Below, piece by piece: positions 1 through 7,207 of a stretch of 7,678 nt of DNA. A program made the translations under genes and the position numbers. The stretch covers positions 1-7,678 of the forward strand of contig JAYGED010000291.1 in NCBI GenBank assembly GCA_046582565.1. Direction: 5' to 3'. A model generated the notes under the pieces. It saw only the letters and a list, made by a program, of their open reading frames with translations. It was not told where the DNA came from and did no database searches. Within the stretch, counting starts at the first letter, position 1. Every line of letters starts with the position of its first letter. This DNA comes from JAYGED01 sp046582565. Its GTDB lineage: Bacteria; Pseudomonadota; Alphaproteobacteria; JAAXGF01.

Positions 1-85
1 GCCGCGCCACCCCTTGGCCGACAAGCACTTCAACCTGCCGTAGCTTGGTGACGATCTCTTCCGGTCTGTGTCGTTTGATTCCCAT
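1..85 (-). CDS. IS3-family transposase OrfA, N-terminal 28 codons (partial)
   Basis: OrfA is the helix-turn-helix DNA-binding part of IS3-family transposases; it is usually joined to the DDE-type OrfB by programmed -1 frameshifting. The reading frame from 85 leftward starts MGIKRHRPEEIVTKLRQVEV, with the RPEEIVxKLRQVxVLxxQG pattern typical of OrfA proteins of the IS407-like group. The start is fixed by a GAGGAGG ribosome-binding site at about 94-100, 8 bases upstream of the ATG. A TATAGT hexamer on the minus strand at 106-111 could be the -10 box, but I see no convincing -35. The gene is cut by the window edge, so whether it is intact cannot be judged. Confidence 0.88.
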   Translation of the reverse strand, partial: MGIKRHRPEEIVTKLRQVEVLVGQGVAR

Positions 86-134
86 GTCTTGATCCTCCTC
101 TACTAACTATAGGGATGGACCAACTCATGGGGGG

Positions 135-151
135 AAGACCAGGGTGGTCTT
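135..151. repeat. 7-bp perfect inverted repeat with 3-base spacer near the IS3 tip
   Basis: AAGACCA-GGG-TGGTCTT is a perfect inverted repeat directly inside the inferred tip of the IS3 element. It may be part of the terminal transposase-binding region, or a small hairpin that limits read-through into the element. The symmetry is seen directly; the role is inference. Confidence 0.5.
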
Positions 152-154
152 ACA

Positions 155-413
155 CGACCTTTCCAACGGCTTCATCTCAAGCGCGGAATTTATAAATCTC
201 TATGGCGCCGACTCATCCAACAAGACGTTTCTCACGGCGCTCTATCAAAACGTTCTTAGCCGTGATCCCGACCCGGGCGGTTTTAATAGCTGGAACGATC
301 TCCGGACCAGCGGCACATTGGATCGCGCCGACGTATTGATCGGCTTCAGCGAGAGCCTCGAGAATATCGCGCTCGTCGGCAGCGCCATTGAGAACGGGAT
401 TTGGCTCGGCTAG
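155..413 (+). pseudogene. DUF4214-domain protein, 3' remnant truncated by the IS3 element
   Basis: The frame ending at TAG 411-413 encodes a nearly complete DUF4214 domain: GFISSAEF, then LYG, then FLTALYQNVLSRDPDPGGF, then DRADVLIGFSESLENIA, ending in GIWLG. DUF4214 usually sits near the C-terminus of large RTX-type or S-layer-like proteins exported by type I secretion, and the ending here looks like the natural C-terminus of such a protein. The 5' part is missing: recognisable domain sequence begins only at about 156, right at the inferred IS tip. The frame stays open back to 93 through IS sequence and has a GTG at 144, so a short fusion peptide is possible but unlikely to be functional. 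It converges with the FrhB-like gene, 20 bases away. Confidence 0.8.
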
Positions 414-433
414 CAACAGGCCCGGCCTGCTTC

Positions 434-1699
434 TCACCCAGCATCGGCTTTGAAGCCGGCCTCCCTGTTCAGCCCGGCGCGGGCACGGCGAATCGTGCCG
501 AACAACGACGCCAGAGAGTGCATCGGACCCGCCGCTAAGACCGCCGCCAGCTTTCGGAAATTTCGCACCCGCATGGCCGGTTGTCCGGCGAGCCGCAAGC
601 CCAGCATGCGGGCGGGCCAGCCGGTCTTGCGTGGTTTGTGATCGCTGTGCATCTGGTCGAGCTCGGCCATGCTGCAGGGCGCCAGGGTTAAAAAGCCCGC
701 GGCCTCGGCCTGGCGCACCAGCTCCGCACCGCCGAGCGATCTGGCGACCATCAGATTGACGCCCGGGGCCTCCTCATGCAACGGCTTGCCGTCTTTCATG
801 ATCCAGCCGTCGGGGCAGGACACATCCGCCAGCTCGCCGATGGCGTCGGGGCAAATCTTGCAGCGGAACTGCAGATCGTATTTCCAGGGAACGTGCGGAT
901 CGGACCAGCTCTGATCATAGGTCAGGTCGAAGGATTGCCCGTCTTTGGTTTCCATATGGGTTGCGCCGGGCCAGCCTTCGCCGCGATAGCGAAACAGGTC
1001 GAGATCATCGGGCGCGGCGCCGAAATAGACCGGCATGCGGTTGAGCATGGTGAGGCTTATGGTGCCGCCGCAGAAAATACTCAGGCAGTAGGGAATCTGC
1101 TTTTTCGCCCGGCTATCGATGCGTTGCAGATTTCGGATGGCGGCGATATCGCAGGGCTTGCCGATCACGGCAAACCGGCGCCCTTCGTCGAGCAGCCGGT
1201 GAACCGGGGTCAGGGACGCGCCGGGTCCATAGCGCGACTGGGCGCCGTCATAGACATCCTGTTCCGTGCTGCTGATCCAGGCGTCGCTCAGGACCGGGTT
1301 GCTCCCGGACGCCTTGATGTGCAGCACCGCATCCACCTTGCCGCTGTTGATCAGATAGGCGCCAAGGGCCGTCAGCGCGCCCCCCGCGGCGGCGTGAAAG
1401 CGGGTCTTCTCATCGCTCGCCCAGCCGCGATGGAGGGAAGCGATGGGGCCCCAGATGCTGTGCATCGCACCGTCCGCCCCGGCTTGATCCGGTGCCGGCC
1501 CCGTGATCGTCACGCCCGGGCAAACCCGCATGATGTCATCGAAAACCGCAGGGTCGAGCGCCGTCTTGGTTCGCGGGCGGATGCGCCCGTCGCGGCTCAG
1601 GGCCATCTCAACCACATCGCGCCCGGCCAGGCTTTCACAAAGGCCGCAGCCGGCGCAAAGCCCGCCCTCGACAATGTCATCGAGGCTGTTGATTTTCAT
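434..1699 (-). CDS. Coenzyme F420 hydrogenase/dehydrogenase beta-subunit family (FrhB-like) iron-sulfur flavoprotein
   Basis: This is a 421-residue cytoplasmic redox protein of the FrhB family. Members carry FAD and [4Fe-4S] clusters and pass electrons between ferredoxin-type donors and F420 or other acceptors. An N-terminal ferredoxin-like segment has CAGCGLC (Cys15, 18, 21) and a distant Cys60-Pro. The family core follows, with GKPCDIAAIRN at 180-190, Cys205 and Cys210 in CLSIFCGG, RYRGEGWPG at 237-245, and the C-terminal CKICPD...ELADVSC at 280-295 (Cys280, 283, 295). The usual CGDxW is CPDGW here. The start ATG lies 8 bases after the stop of the oxidoreductase gene, and its TAGGGGG ribosome-binding site overlaps that stop codon, implying coupled translation. 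The true electron acceptor is unknown; use of F420 cannot be assumed in a proteobacterium. A role as electron partner of the upstream oxidoreductase is inferred. Confidence 0.85.
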   Translation of the reverse strand: MKINSLDDIVEGGLCAGCGLCESLAGRDVVEMALSRDGRIRPRTKTALDPAVFDDIMRVCPGVTITGPAPDQAGADGAMHSIWGPIASLHRGWASDEKTRFHAAAGGALTALGAYLINSGKVDAVLHIKASGSNPVLSDAWISSTEQDVYDGAQSRYGPGASLTPVHRLLDEGRRFAVIGKPCDIAAIRNLQRIDSRAKKQIPYCLSIFCGGTISLTMLNRMPVYFGAAPDDLDLFRYRGEGWPGATHMETKDGQSFDLTYDQSWSDPHVPWKYDLQFRCKICPDAIGELADVSCPDGWIMKDGKPLHEEAPGVNLMVARSLGGAELVRQAEAAGFLTLAPCSMAELDQMHSDHKPRKTGWPARMLGLRLAGQPAMRVRNFRKLAAVLAAGPMHSLASLFGTIRRARAGLNREAGFKADAG

Positions 1700-1710
1700 C
1701 AGGCCCCCTA
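1700..1710 (-). promoter_or_regulatory. Ribosome-binding site overlapping the upstream stop codon
   Basis: On the minus strand TAGGGGGCCTG precedes the ATG at 1699. The stop codon TAG of the oxidoreductase forms the first bases of an AGGGGG Shine-Dalgarno sequence. Ribosomes ending on the first gene would stand on the initiation site of the second, which favours coupled, balanced synthesis. Confidence 0.65.
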
Positions 1711-4700
1711 TTCTGCGGCAGATGCGGCCGGGCTGGAGTCTCGAAAGCTTTGTAACAAATCAACCTCGTCCTGCTTGGCCTGATCGATAGACGCCGCCTT
1801 GATGGGACCGTAGCCGCGAATGCGCTCGGGCAGGCTGGCAATATCCACGGCGAGGGCGTAGTTGTCCCCATCAAGCCCGCCCAGGAGTTCCTCGATCACC
1901 GCCTCATAGTCGCTGATCAGGCGGCGCTCGGTGCGGCGATCCTCACTGTAGCCGAAGGGATCGAGGGCGGTGCCGCGCAATCCCCTGAGGCGGGCGAGCA
2001 GACGGAAGGCCGAGCCCATCCAGGCGCCATAGGTGGATTTTTGGGGGCGGCCGGTCTCGGGGTCGATTTTGCTGAGGAGCGGCGGCGCCAGGTGGTAGCG
2101 CAACGTATAGCCGCTCTCGAAGCGGGCCTTGATGCCGCGCTCGAAAGCAGGATCGGCAAACAGCCGGGCGACCTCGTATTCGTCCTTATAGGCCAGCAGC
2201 TTGAAATAATAGCGCGCCACCGCTTGGGCCAAGCCGCTCCGGCCCGGCGCCCGCTCGGCCTCGGCGGCGCGCACCCGGGCGACCAGATCGCCATAGGGTT
2301 TGGCGTAGGCGGCGTTTTGATAGGCGGTGAGTTCCGCCGTGCGGTGGGCGATCAGGCCGTCCAGATCGCGGGGCAGCGGCGGGGCTTGCTGCTCCTGCGG
2401 TGCGGCCTTGGCGGCGGCAGCGTCGACCAGGGCAGGATCGTGGGCGCTGAGCCGGCCCCACAGGAAAGCGTCGAGGTTCTTATCCATGGCGACGCCGTTG
2501 AGCCTGATGGCGCTCTCGATGGCGGCGCCGCTGATCGGGATCAGGCCCCGCTGATAGGCATGGCCGACCAGGAACATATTGCTCAGGATGCTGTCGCCGA
2601 ACAGGGTCTCGGCCAGGGCGGTGGCATCGAGGAAGGTGACGTGGTCGGCCCCGGTGGCGCGGCTTATGGCATCGCGCAGGGCCACGTCGGGAAAGGCGAG
2701 ATCTGGATTGCGGGTGAATTCGCCGGTCGGCGAGGGGTGGGTGTTGACCACGGCGCTGGTCTTGCCTTCGGTCACCTTAGCCAGGGCGTCGAAGCTGGCC
2801 GCCACCACCAGATCACAGCCCAGCACCAGGCGCGCGCCGCCGGCGGCGATGCGCACCGCATGGATTTGCCCTGGATCGGCGGCAATCCGCAAATGGCTGA
2901 CCACGGCGCCGTATTTCTGGGCCAGACCGGTCATGTCGAGCACCGAGACGCCGCGCCCGTCCATATGGCCGGCCATGCCGAGCAGGGCGCCGATGGTGAC
3001 CACGCCGGTGCCGCCGACGCCGGTGATCAACAGGCCGTAGGGCTCTTCCAGGCCGGGCAGGTCCGGCTCGGGCAGATTGGGCAGGCCGCTGCTGTCGAGG
3101 CCCGTGATTTGCGGCTTGCGCAACTCAGCGCCAAGCACCGTGACGAAGCTCGGGCAGAAGCCTTTGACGCAGGTCATGTCCTTGTTGCAGGACGACTGAT
3201 CGATGGCGCGCTTGCGCCCGAATTCGGTCTCCACCGGGACTACGGCAAGGCAGTTCGAGGCCAGGCCGCAATCGCCGCAGCCCTCGCAGACTGCTTCGTT
3301 GATGACCACCCGGCGCGCCGGATCGAGCGCCCGTCCCCGCTTGCGCCGCCTGCGAAGTTCAGTGGCGCAGACCTGATCGTAGATCAGCACGCTGACCCCG
3401 GTATGGTCGCGTAAGCTCCGCTGCACCTTATCGAAATCGTCGCGGTGATGGAGGGTGACGCCCTCGGCCAGGGGCTCGCCCGAGGGATAACGCTCAAGTT
3501 CGGCGGCGACCACGGCGATGCGACGCACCCCTTCGCCGTATAGTTGATGGGTGATTTGCGGCACGCTGAGTGGGCCGTCCATGGGCTGACCGCCGGTCAT
3601 CGCCACGGCGTCGTTATAGAGCAGCTTGTAGGTCATATTGACCCCGGCCGCCACCGTGGCGCGGATCGCCAACAGGCCGGAATGAAAATAGGTGCCGTCG
3701 CCGATATTCTGGTAAATATGCGAGGTCTCGGTGAACGGCGCCTGGCCGATCCAGGTTGCCCCTTCGGCGCCCATCTGGGTGAAGGTCTCGGTGTCGCGGT
3801 CCATCCAGATCGCCATGTAATGACAGCCGATGCCGGCCATGGCGCGGCTGCCCTCGGGCACCCGCGTCGAGGTGTTATGCGGGCAGCCCGCGCAGAAATG
3901 AGGCAACCGCTCGAGCGGCGGCGTCCAGCCGGCGAGGGCCGCTTCCTTGGCGTCGAGAAAGGCCAGACGGCTCTCGATGGTTTCGCTGTTGTGGAATTTG
4001 GCGATGCGGCCCGCGATCACCCGGGCGATGCGCGCCGGGGTCAGCTCGTCGTTCGACGGCAGCAGCCAGACCCCGGCCTCGTCGAACTTGCCGATGACCC
4101 TGGGGCGCGACGCCGCCTGCCAGTTATAAAGCTGTTCCTTGATCTGGTTTTCGATCAGCGCGCGCTTCTCCTCGATCACCAGGATTTCCTCGAGCCCTTC
4201 GGCAAAACGGCGCACGCCCTCACGCTCCAGGGGCCACACCATGGCCACCTTGTAAATGGCCAGGCCGATGTCGCGGGCCATGGCTTCGTCGACGCCGAGG
4301 TCGTCGAGCGCCTGGCGCACATCGAGATAGGATTTGCCGGCGGTGACGATGCCGAAGCGCGGCCGCTCAGAGCCGAACACCTGGCCGTCGAAATGATTGG
4401 CGCGGGCAAAGGCCAGCGCCGCATAGAGCTTATGTTCATGCAACCGGCGCTCCTGGTCGAGCGGCGGGTCGGGCCAGCGGATATTGAGGCCGCCGGGCGG
4501 CATCTCGTAATCATCCGGAGTGATAATGCTGATGCGGTCAGTCTCGATGGAGACCGAAGCCGAGGTGTCGACGGTCTCGGCCACGGTCTTGAAGCCGCAC
4601 CACAGGCCCGAATAGCGCGACAGCGCCCAGCCATAGAGGCCGTAGTCGAGAAATTCCTGCACCCCGGCCGGATTGAGCACCGGGATTGATGCGTCCATGA

Positions 4701-5187
4701 AGGCGTATTCACTCTGGTGCGGCAGGGTCGAGGATTTGCAGGTGTGGTCATCGCCGGCCAGGGCCAGGACCCCGCCATAAGGCGCCGTGCCCGCGTTGTT
4801 GGCATGCTTGAGGGCGTCCCCCGAGCGATCGACGCCGGGGCCCTTGCCATACCACAGGGCGAACACGCCGTCGTATTTGGCGCCCGGATAGAGCCCGACC
4901 TGCTGGCTGCCCCAGGCCGCCGTCGCCGCGAGATCCTCGTTGACGCCGGGCTGGAAATGGATGTGGTTTTCGGCGGTAAATTTTTCGGCGCGCCACAGCT
5001 CCAGATCGATCGAGCCGAGCGGCGATCCGCGATAGCCGGTAATGAATCCGGCGGTATTCAGCCCGGCGGCGAGGTCGCGTCGGCGCTGCATGATCGGCAG
5101 CCGCACCAGCGCCTGGGTGCCGTTGAGGTACACCCGGCCCGCTTCGCGCGCATATTTATCGTCGAGACTGACCGCCGCAAGCGCCAT
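1708..5187 (-). CDS. Indolepyruvate:ferredoxin oxidoreductase, fused alpha-gamma type with DUF6537
   Basis: It oxidatively decarboxylates aryl (possibly branched-chain) 2-oxo acids to acyl-CoA, using thiamine diphosphate and iron-sulfur clusters, in the cytoplasm. Order along the 1159 residues: pyrimidine-binding domain with GYRGSPLG at 51-58 and DDHTCKSS at 146-153; CAGCPHNTS from Cys432 and GIGCH at 452-456; thiamine-diphosphate site GDGTYFHSG at 497-505, completed by LLYNDAVAMTGGQ at 522-534; cysteine-rich ferredoxin-like region with Cys634, 637, 640, 646, 667, 673 and 678; gamma-type domain starting GLLITGVGGTGVVTIG at 718-733; an Ala/Pro/Gln linker at about 923-940; and C-terminal DUF6537 with YYFKLLAYKDEYEVARL near 993-1009. 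Length and order match the single-chain proteobacterial family; archaeal enzymes split these parts into IorA and IorB. The start has an AGGAGA site about 8 bases upstream. It is intact, with no frameshift. Substrate preference within the 2-oxo acid range is not readable from sequence. Confidence 0.93.
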   Translation of the reverse strand: MALAAVSLDDKYAREAGRVYLNGTQALVRLPIMQRRRDLAAGLNTAGFITGYRGSPLGSIDLELWRAEKFTAENHIHFQPGVNEDLAATAAWGSQQVGLYPGAKYDGVFALWYGKGPGVDRSGDALKHANNAGTAPYGGVLALAGDDHTCKSSTLPHQSEYAFMDASIPVLNPAGVQEFLDYGLYGWALSRYSGLWCGFKTVAETVDTSASVSIETDRISIITPDDYEMPPGGLNIRWPDPPLDQERRLHEHKLYAALAFARANHFDGQVFGSERPRFGIVTAGKSYLDVRQALDDLGVDEAMARDIGLAIYKVAMVWPLEREGVRRFAEGLEEILVIEEKRALIENQIKEQLYNWQAASRPRVIGKFDEAGVWLLPSNDELTPARIARVIAGRIAKFHNSETIESRLAFLDAKEAALAGWTPPLERLPHFCAGCPHNTSTRVPEGSRAMAGIGCHYMAIWMDRDTETFTQMGAEGATWIGQAPFTETSHIYQNIGDGTYFHSGLLAIRATVAAGVNMTYKLLYNDAVAMTGGQPMDGPLSVPQITHQLYGEGVRRIAVVAAELERYPSGEPLAEGVTLHHRDDFDKVQRSLRDHTGVSVLIYDQVCATELRRRRKRGRALDPARRVVINEAVCEGCGDCGLASNCLAVVPVETEFGRKRAIDQSSCNKDMTCVKGFCPSFVTVLGAELRKPQITGLDSSGLPNLPEPDLPGLEEPYGLLITGVGGTGVVTIGALLGMAGHMDGRGVSVLDMTGLAQKYGAVVSHLRIAADPGQIHAVRIAAGGARLVLGCDLVVAASFDALAKVTEGKTSAVVNTHPSPTGEFTRNPDLAFPDVALRDAISRATGADHVTFLDATALAETLFGDSILSNMFLVGHAYQRGLIPISGAAIESAIRLNGVAMDKNLDAFLWGRLSAHDPALVDAAAAKAAPQEQQAPPLPRDLDGLIAHRTAELTAYQNAAYAKPYGDLVARVRAAEAERAPGRSGLAQAVARYYFKLLAYKDEYEVARLFADPAFERGIKARFESGYTLRYHLAPPLLSKIDPETGRPQKSTYGAWMGSAFRLLARLRGLRGTALDPFGYSEDRRTERRLISDYEAVIEELLGGLDGDNYALAVDIASLPERIRGYGPIKAASIDQAKQDEVDLLQSFRDSSPAASAAE

Positions 5188-5220
5188 CGCACAGTTCTCC
5201 TATGCCAATTGATATAGCGC

Positions 5221-5234
5221 ATCCGCAAGCGGAT
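5221..5234. repeat. Inverted repeat between synthetase and oxidoreductase genes, possible operator
   Basis: ATCCGC-AA-GCGGAT is a perfect 6-bp inverted repeat lying in the 59-base gap between the synthetase stop (5247) and the oxidoreductase start (5187). The 2-base spacer is too tight for a good terminator hairpin and no T run follows on the minus strand, so a protein-binding operator or chance is more likely. A minus-strand TATATC at about 5212-5217 could be a -10 box for a separate oxidoreductase promoter, but I see no good -35. Confidence 0.3.
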
Positions 5235-5246
5235 TGCAGCCTGCCC

Positions 5247-7025
5247 TCAATAAAGACCGTCCAGGGTGTCGCGGTAGCGGTTGATGATGGCGTGGCGGCG
5301 GATTTTCATGGTTGGGGTCATTTCGCCGTTGTCGATGGCGAAAGGCTCGGGCGAGATGGCGAAGCGCTTGACCTTTTCGATCGTCGACAGGCCGCCGCAG
5401 GCGCGCCGCACAACCTCGGCGAGGGCGCTGTGAAAATCGGCGTCGGAGGCAAGCTCGGCGAGGTTCCGGCCTTCGGCATGGCGCTCGATAAAGTCGCTAT
5501 CGGGCACAATCAGCGCCACCAGATGGGCGCGGCGGTCGCCATAGACCATGGCCTGGGCGATTTCCGGCTCCAGGGTGAGAATTCCTTCGACGCGCTGGGG
5601 CGCGATGTTGTCGCCGCCGGAATTAACGATGATATCCTTCTTGCGGTCGGTGATATGGATGCAGCCGGCGCCGTCAATATGGCCGATATCGCCGGTGTGC
5701 AGCCAGCCGTTCTTGAGCGCTTCGGCGGTGGCCTCGGCGTCGTTCCAATAACCCGCCATGAGCATATCGCCGCGCACGCATATTTCGCCGTCCTCGGCAA
5801 TGCGCGCCTCGACCCCGGCCAGGGCCGGGCCGACGGAGGCCAGGTTATTGACGCTTTTGCGGTTGCACGAGATCAGCGGCGCCGCCTCGGTCTGGCCATA
5901 GCCCTGATAGACCGGCAGGCCGAGGGCCAGGAAGAACATGCCGACATCGTAATTGAGTGGCGCGCCGCCCGAGACCAGAGCCTTCATGCGGCCGCCGAAG
6001 CGCTGACGCACCTTGTCGCGCACCAGCTTATCGACCAGGCGATCAATGAGACTTTCAATCAGGCTCAGCCGGTCGGTCTCATAGCGCGCGCGCCCGAGCC
6101 TGAGCGCCGCCTCGAACAGTGATTTCTTGACCCCGCCGGCGCGGGCAACCCCGATCATGATGCGCGCGCGCATGACTTCATAGAGCCTGGGCACACAGGT
6201 CATGATAGTGGGCTGCGCCTCGGCCATGTTGGCGGACAGGGTCTCGATGCTTTCGGCGTAATAGATTTGCGCCCCTAGAGAAATTGGCAGATGCAGGCCG
6301 CAGGTATGCTCATAGGAATGGCTTAGCGGCAGGAACGAGAGGAAGACCTCGTCGCCGAGGTCGAGTTCCGACAGCAGATCGGTGGCGCTGTAAACATTAT
6401 AGGCGATGGCGCGGTGGCTCAGCATGACGCCCTTGGGCCGGCCGCCGGTGCCCGAGGTGTAGATGAAACAGGCGAGATCATCGGGTGTGATGGCGGCGAT
6501 CAGCTCGGAACCATCATCGGCCATGGCATCGGTCATGGCGTCGCCCCGGGCGATGACATCGTCCCAGGAATGGACATCCACCGGGCCGGCGTCACCGCTT
6601 ATCTCTTCCAGAGCGACGAGCAGCTTAAGCGCGGGGGCGCTGTCCGCCGCCGCCAACAGGGGCCGGGCGAGGGCATCGGTCGAGACGATGGCGGCGCTGG
6701 CGCCGCTGTCGACCAGGATATGGCCATGATCATCGCGGCTGTTGGTGGTGTAGGCCGGCACGGTGACCGCCCCCGCCGCCATGATGGCAAGATCGGCGAT
6801 CACCCATTCGGGGCGGTTCTCGGACACCAGAACTACCCGCTCGCCGGCCGCGACACCAAGCGCGCGCAGGCCCCGCGATAGGGCGCTGACCGCCTCGGCC
6901 ACCCGCCGCCAGCTCCAAGCCGCATAGGTGCCGTCCCGCTTCGACCACAGGAACGGCGCATCGCCCATGGCCTCAGCGCGCTCGAAAAAAGTCGCCACGA
7001 GATTTTGCGTAACCGGCGCGGTCAT
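5247..7025 (-). CDS. AMP-forming long-chain-type acyl-CoA synthetase (FadD15-like)
   Basis: It activates a carboxylic acid to acyl-CoA through an acyl-adenylate, in the cytoplasm or at the membrane face. The 592 residues show the adenylate-forming motifs in order: P-loop YTSGTGGRPKG at 189-199; LPLSHSYEH at 232-240; GYGQTEAAPL at 375-384; WLHTGDIG at 441-448; DRKKDIIVNSGGDNIAP at 460-476; and the C-terminal catalytic lysine in TPTMKIRR (Lys574). The GTGG P-loop and the GGDNIAP stretch are typical of the bacterial long-chain (FAA1/FadD15-type) branch. I chose ATG at 7025, giving MTAPVTQNLV, because family homology begins there and GGGGAAA and GGGAA stretches precede it. The frame is open to 7094 but those 23 extra residues lack family character. 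It is first in the cluster with the oxidoreductase. The substrate could be fatty or aryl acids; the motifs do not decide. Confidence 0.92.
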   Translation of the reverse strand: MTAPVTQNLVATFFERAEAMGDAPFLWSKRDGTYAAWSWRRVAEAVSALSRGLRALGVAAGERVVLVSENRPEWVIADLAIMAAGAVTVPAYTTNSRDDHGHILVDSGASAAIVSTDALARPLLAAADSAPALKLLVALEEISGDAGPVDVHSWDDVIARGDAMTDAMADDGSELIAAITPDDLACFIYTSGTGGRPKGVMLSHRAIAYNVYSATDLLSELDLGDEVFLSFLPLSHSYEHTCGLHLPISLGAQIYYAESIETLSANMAEAQPTIMTCVPRLYEVMRARIMIGVARAGGVKKSLFEAALRLGRARYETDRLSLIESLIDRLVDKLVRDKVRQRFGGRMKALVSGGAPLNYDVGMFFLALGLPVYQGYGQTEAAPLISCNRKSVNNLASVGPALAGVEARIAEDGEICVRGDMLMAGYWNDAEATAEALKNGWLHTGDIGHIDGAGCIHITDRKKDIIVNSGGDNIAPQRVEGILTLEPEIAQAMVYGDRRAHLVALIVPDSDFIERHAEGRNLAELASDADFHSALAEVVRRACGGLSTIEKVKRFAISPEPFAIDNGEMTPTMKIRRHAIINRYRDTLDGLY

Positions 7026-7207
7026 TTCCCGTTTCCCCATAAAGGAAAAGATGGCCGCCATAGTAGCACCGGCATGCTGCGACGCCACCGCCAAGGATAA
7101 ATCTCCCGCTTTGCTGTTTTGGCTATCCGAAGGGCCGGTTTGAGGAGTGCGCGCGAGGCAAGGGGCGCAATCTCCACCTGTTGTTAATCATAAAGCCTGA
7201 AGTTCCC
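7026..7207. promoter_or_regulatory. Divergent intergenic region, probable promoter zone of the three-gene cluster
   Basis: These 182 bases separate the divergent start codons of the synthetase and the 63-residue small protein, so promoters for both should lie here. On the minus strand the best -10-like hexamers are TATGAT at 7187-7192 and TACTAT at 7060-7065. Neither has a good -35 at 16-18 bases. I see no riboswitch-like or strongly structured leader. The promoter location is inferred from gene arrangement. Confidence 0.35.

Larger units (their letters stand above)
1..154 (-). mobile_element. IS3-family insertion sequence, 5' (OrfA-side) end
   Basis: This is the terminal part of an IS3-family element that runs off the left edge of the window. 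The evidence is the OrfA start on the minus strand (85 downward), its strong ribosome-binding site, and a non-coding leader of about 70 bases ending near a CA dinucleotide at 153-154, which reads TG on the element strand as expected for IS3-family tips. The outer boundary is inferred. It fits because the plus-strand DUF4214 sequence becomes recognisable only just after it (about 156 onward). An alternative tip with CA at 126-127 is possible but would leave 30 bases that do not look like DUF4214. The other end and the target duplication are outside the window. Confidence 0.7.

Noticed and set aside
417..429. Possible terminator hairpin CAGGC-CCG-GCCTG between the convergent DUF4214 remnant and FrhB-like gene
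   Set aside because: The stem is only five pairs and no T run follows on either strand, so an intrinsic terminator cannot be supported.
776..1783. Plus-strand open frame of 335 codons opposite the FrhB-like gene
   Set aside because: There is no recognisable motif, and the minus strand carries an FrhB-family protein with conserved cysteines.
2041..3414. Long plus-strand open frame (457 codons) opposite the oxidoreductase gene
   Set aside because: It is rich in Gly, Ala, Gln and His with no domain, and lies wholly antisense to a confidently identified gene. High-GC coding DNA commonly leaves such antisense frames open.
3544..4689. Second long plus-strand open frame (381 codons) opposite the oxidoreductase gene
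   Set aside because: It has the same low-information composition (His, Gly, Arg, Asp rich) and is fully antisense to the thiamine-binding half of the oxidoreductase.
5202..6122. Plus-strand open frame of 306 codons opposite the acyl-CoA synthetase
   Set aside because: It is antisense to the adenylate-forming motifs of the synthetase and has no family features of its own.
7026..7094. 23-residue N-terminal extension of the acyl-CoA synthetase
   Set aside because: The frame is open, but the residues do not resemble the family and the upstream ATG/GTG candidates have poor ribosome-binding sites compared with ATG 7025.
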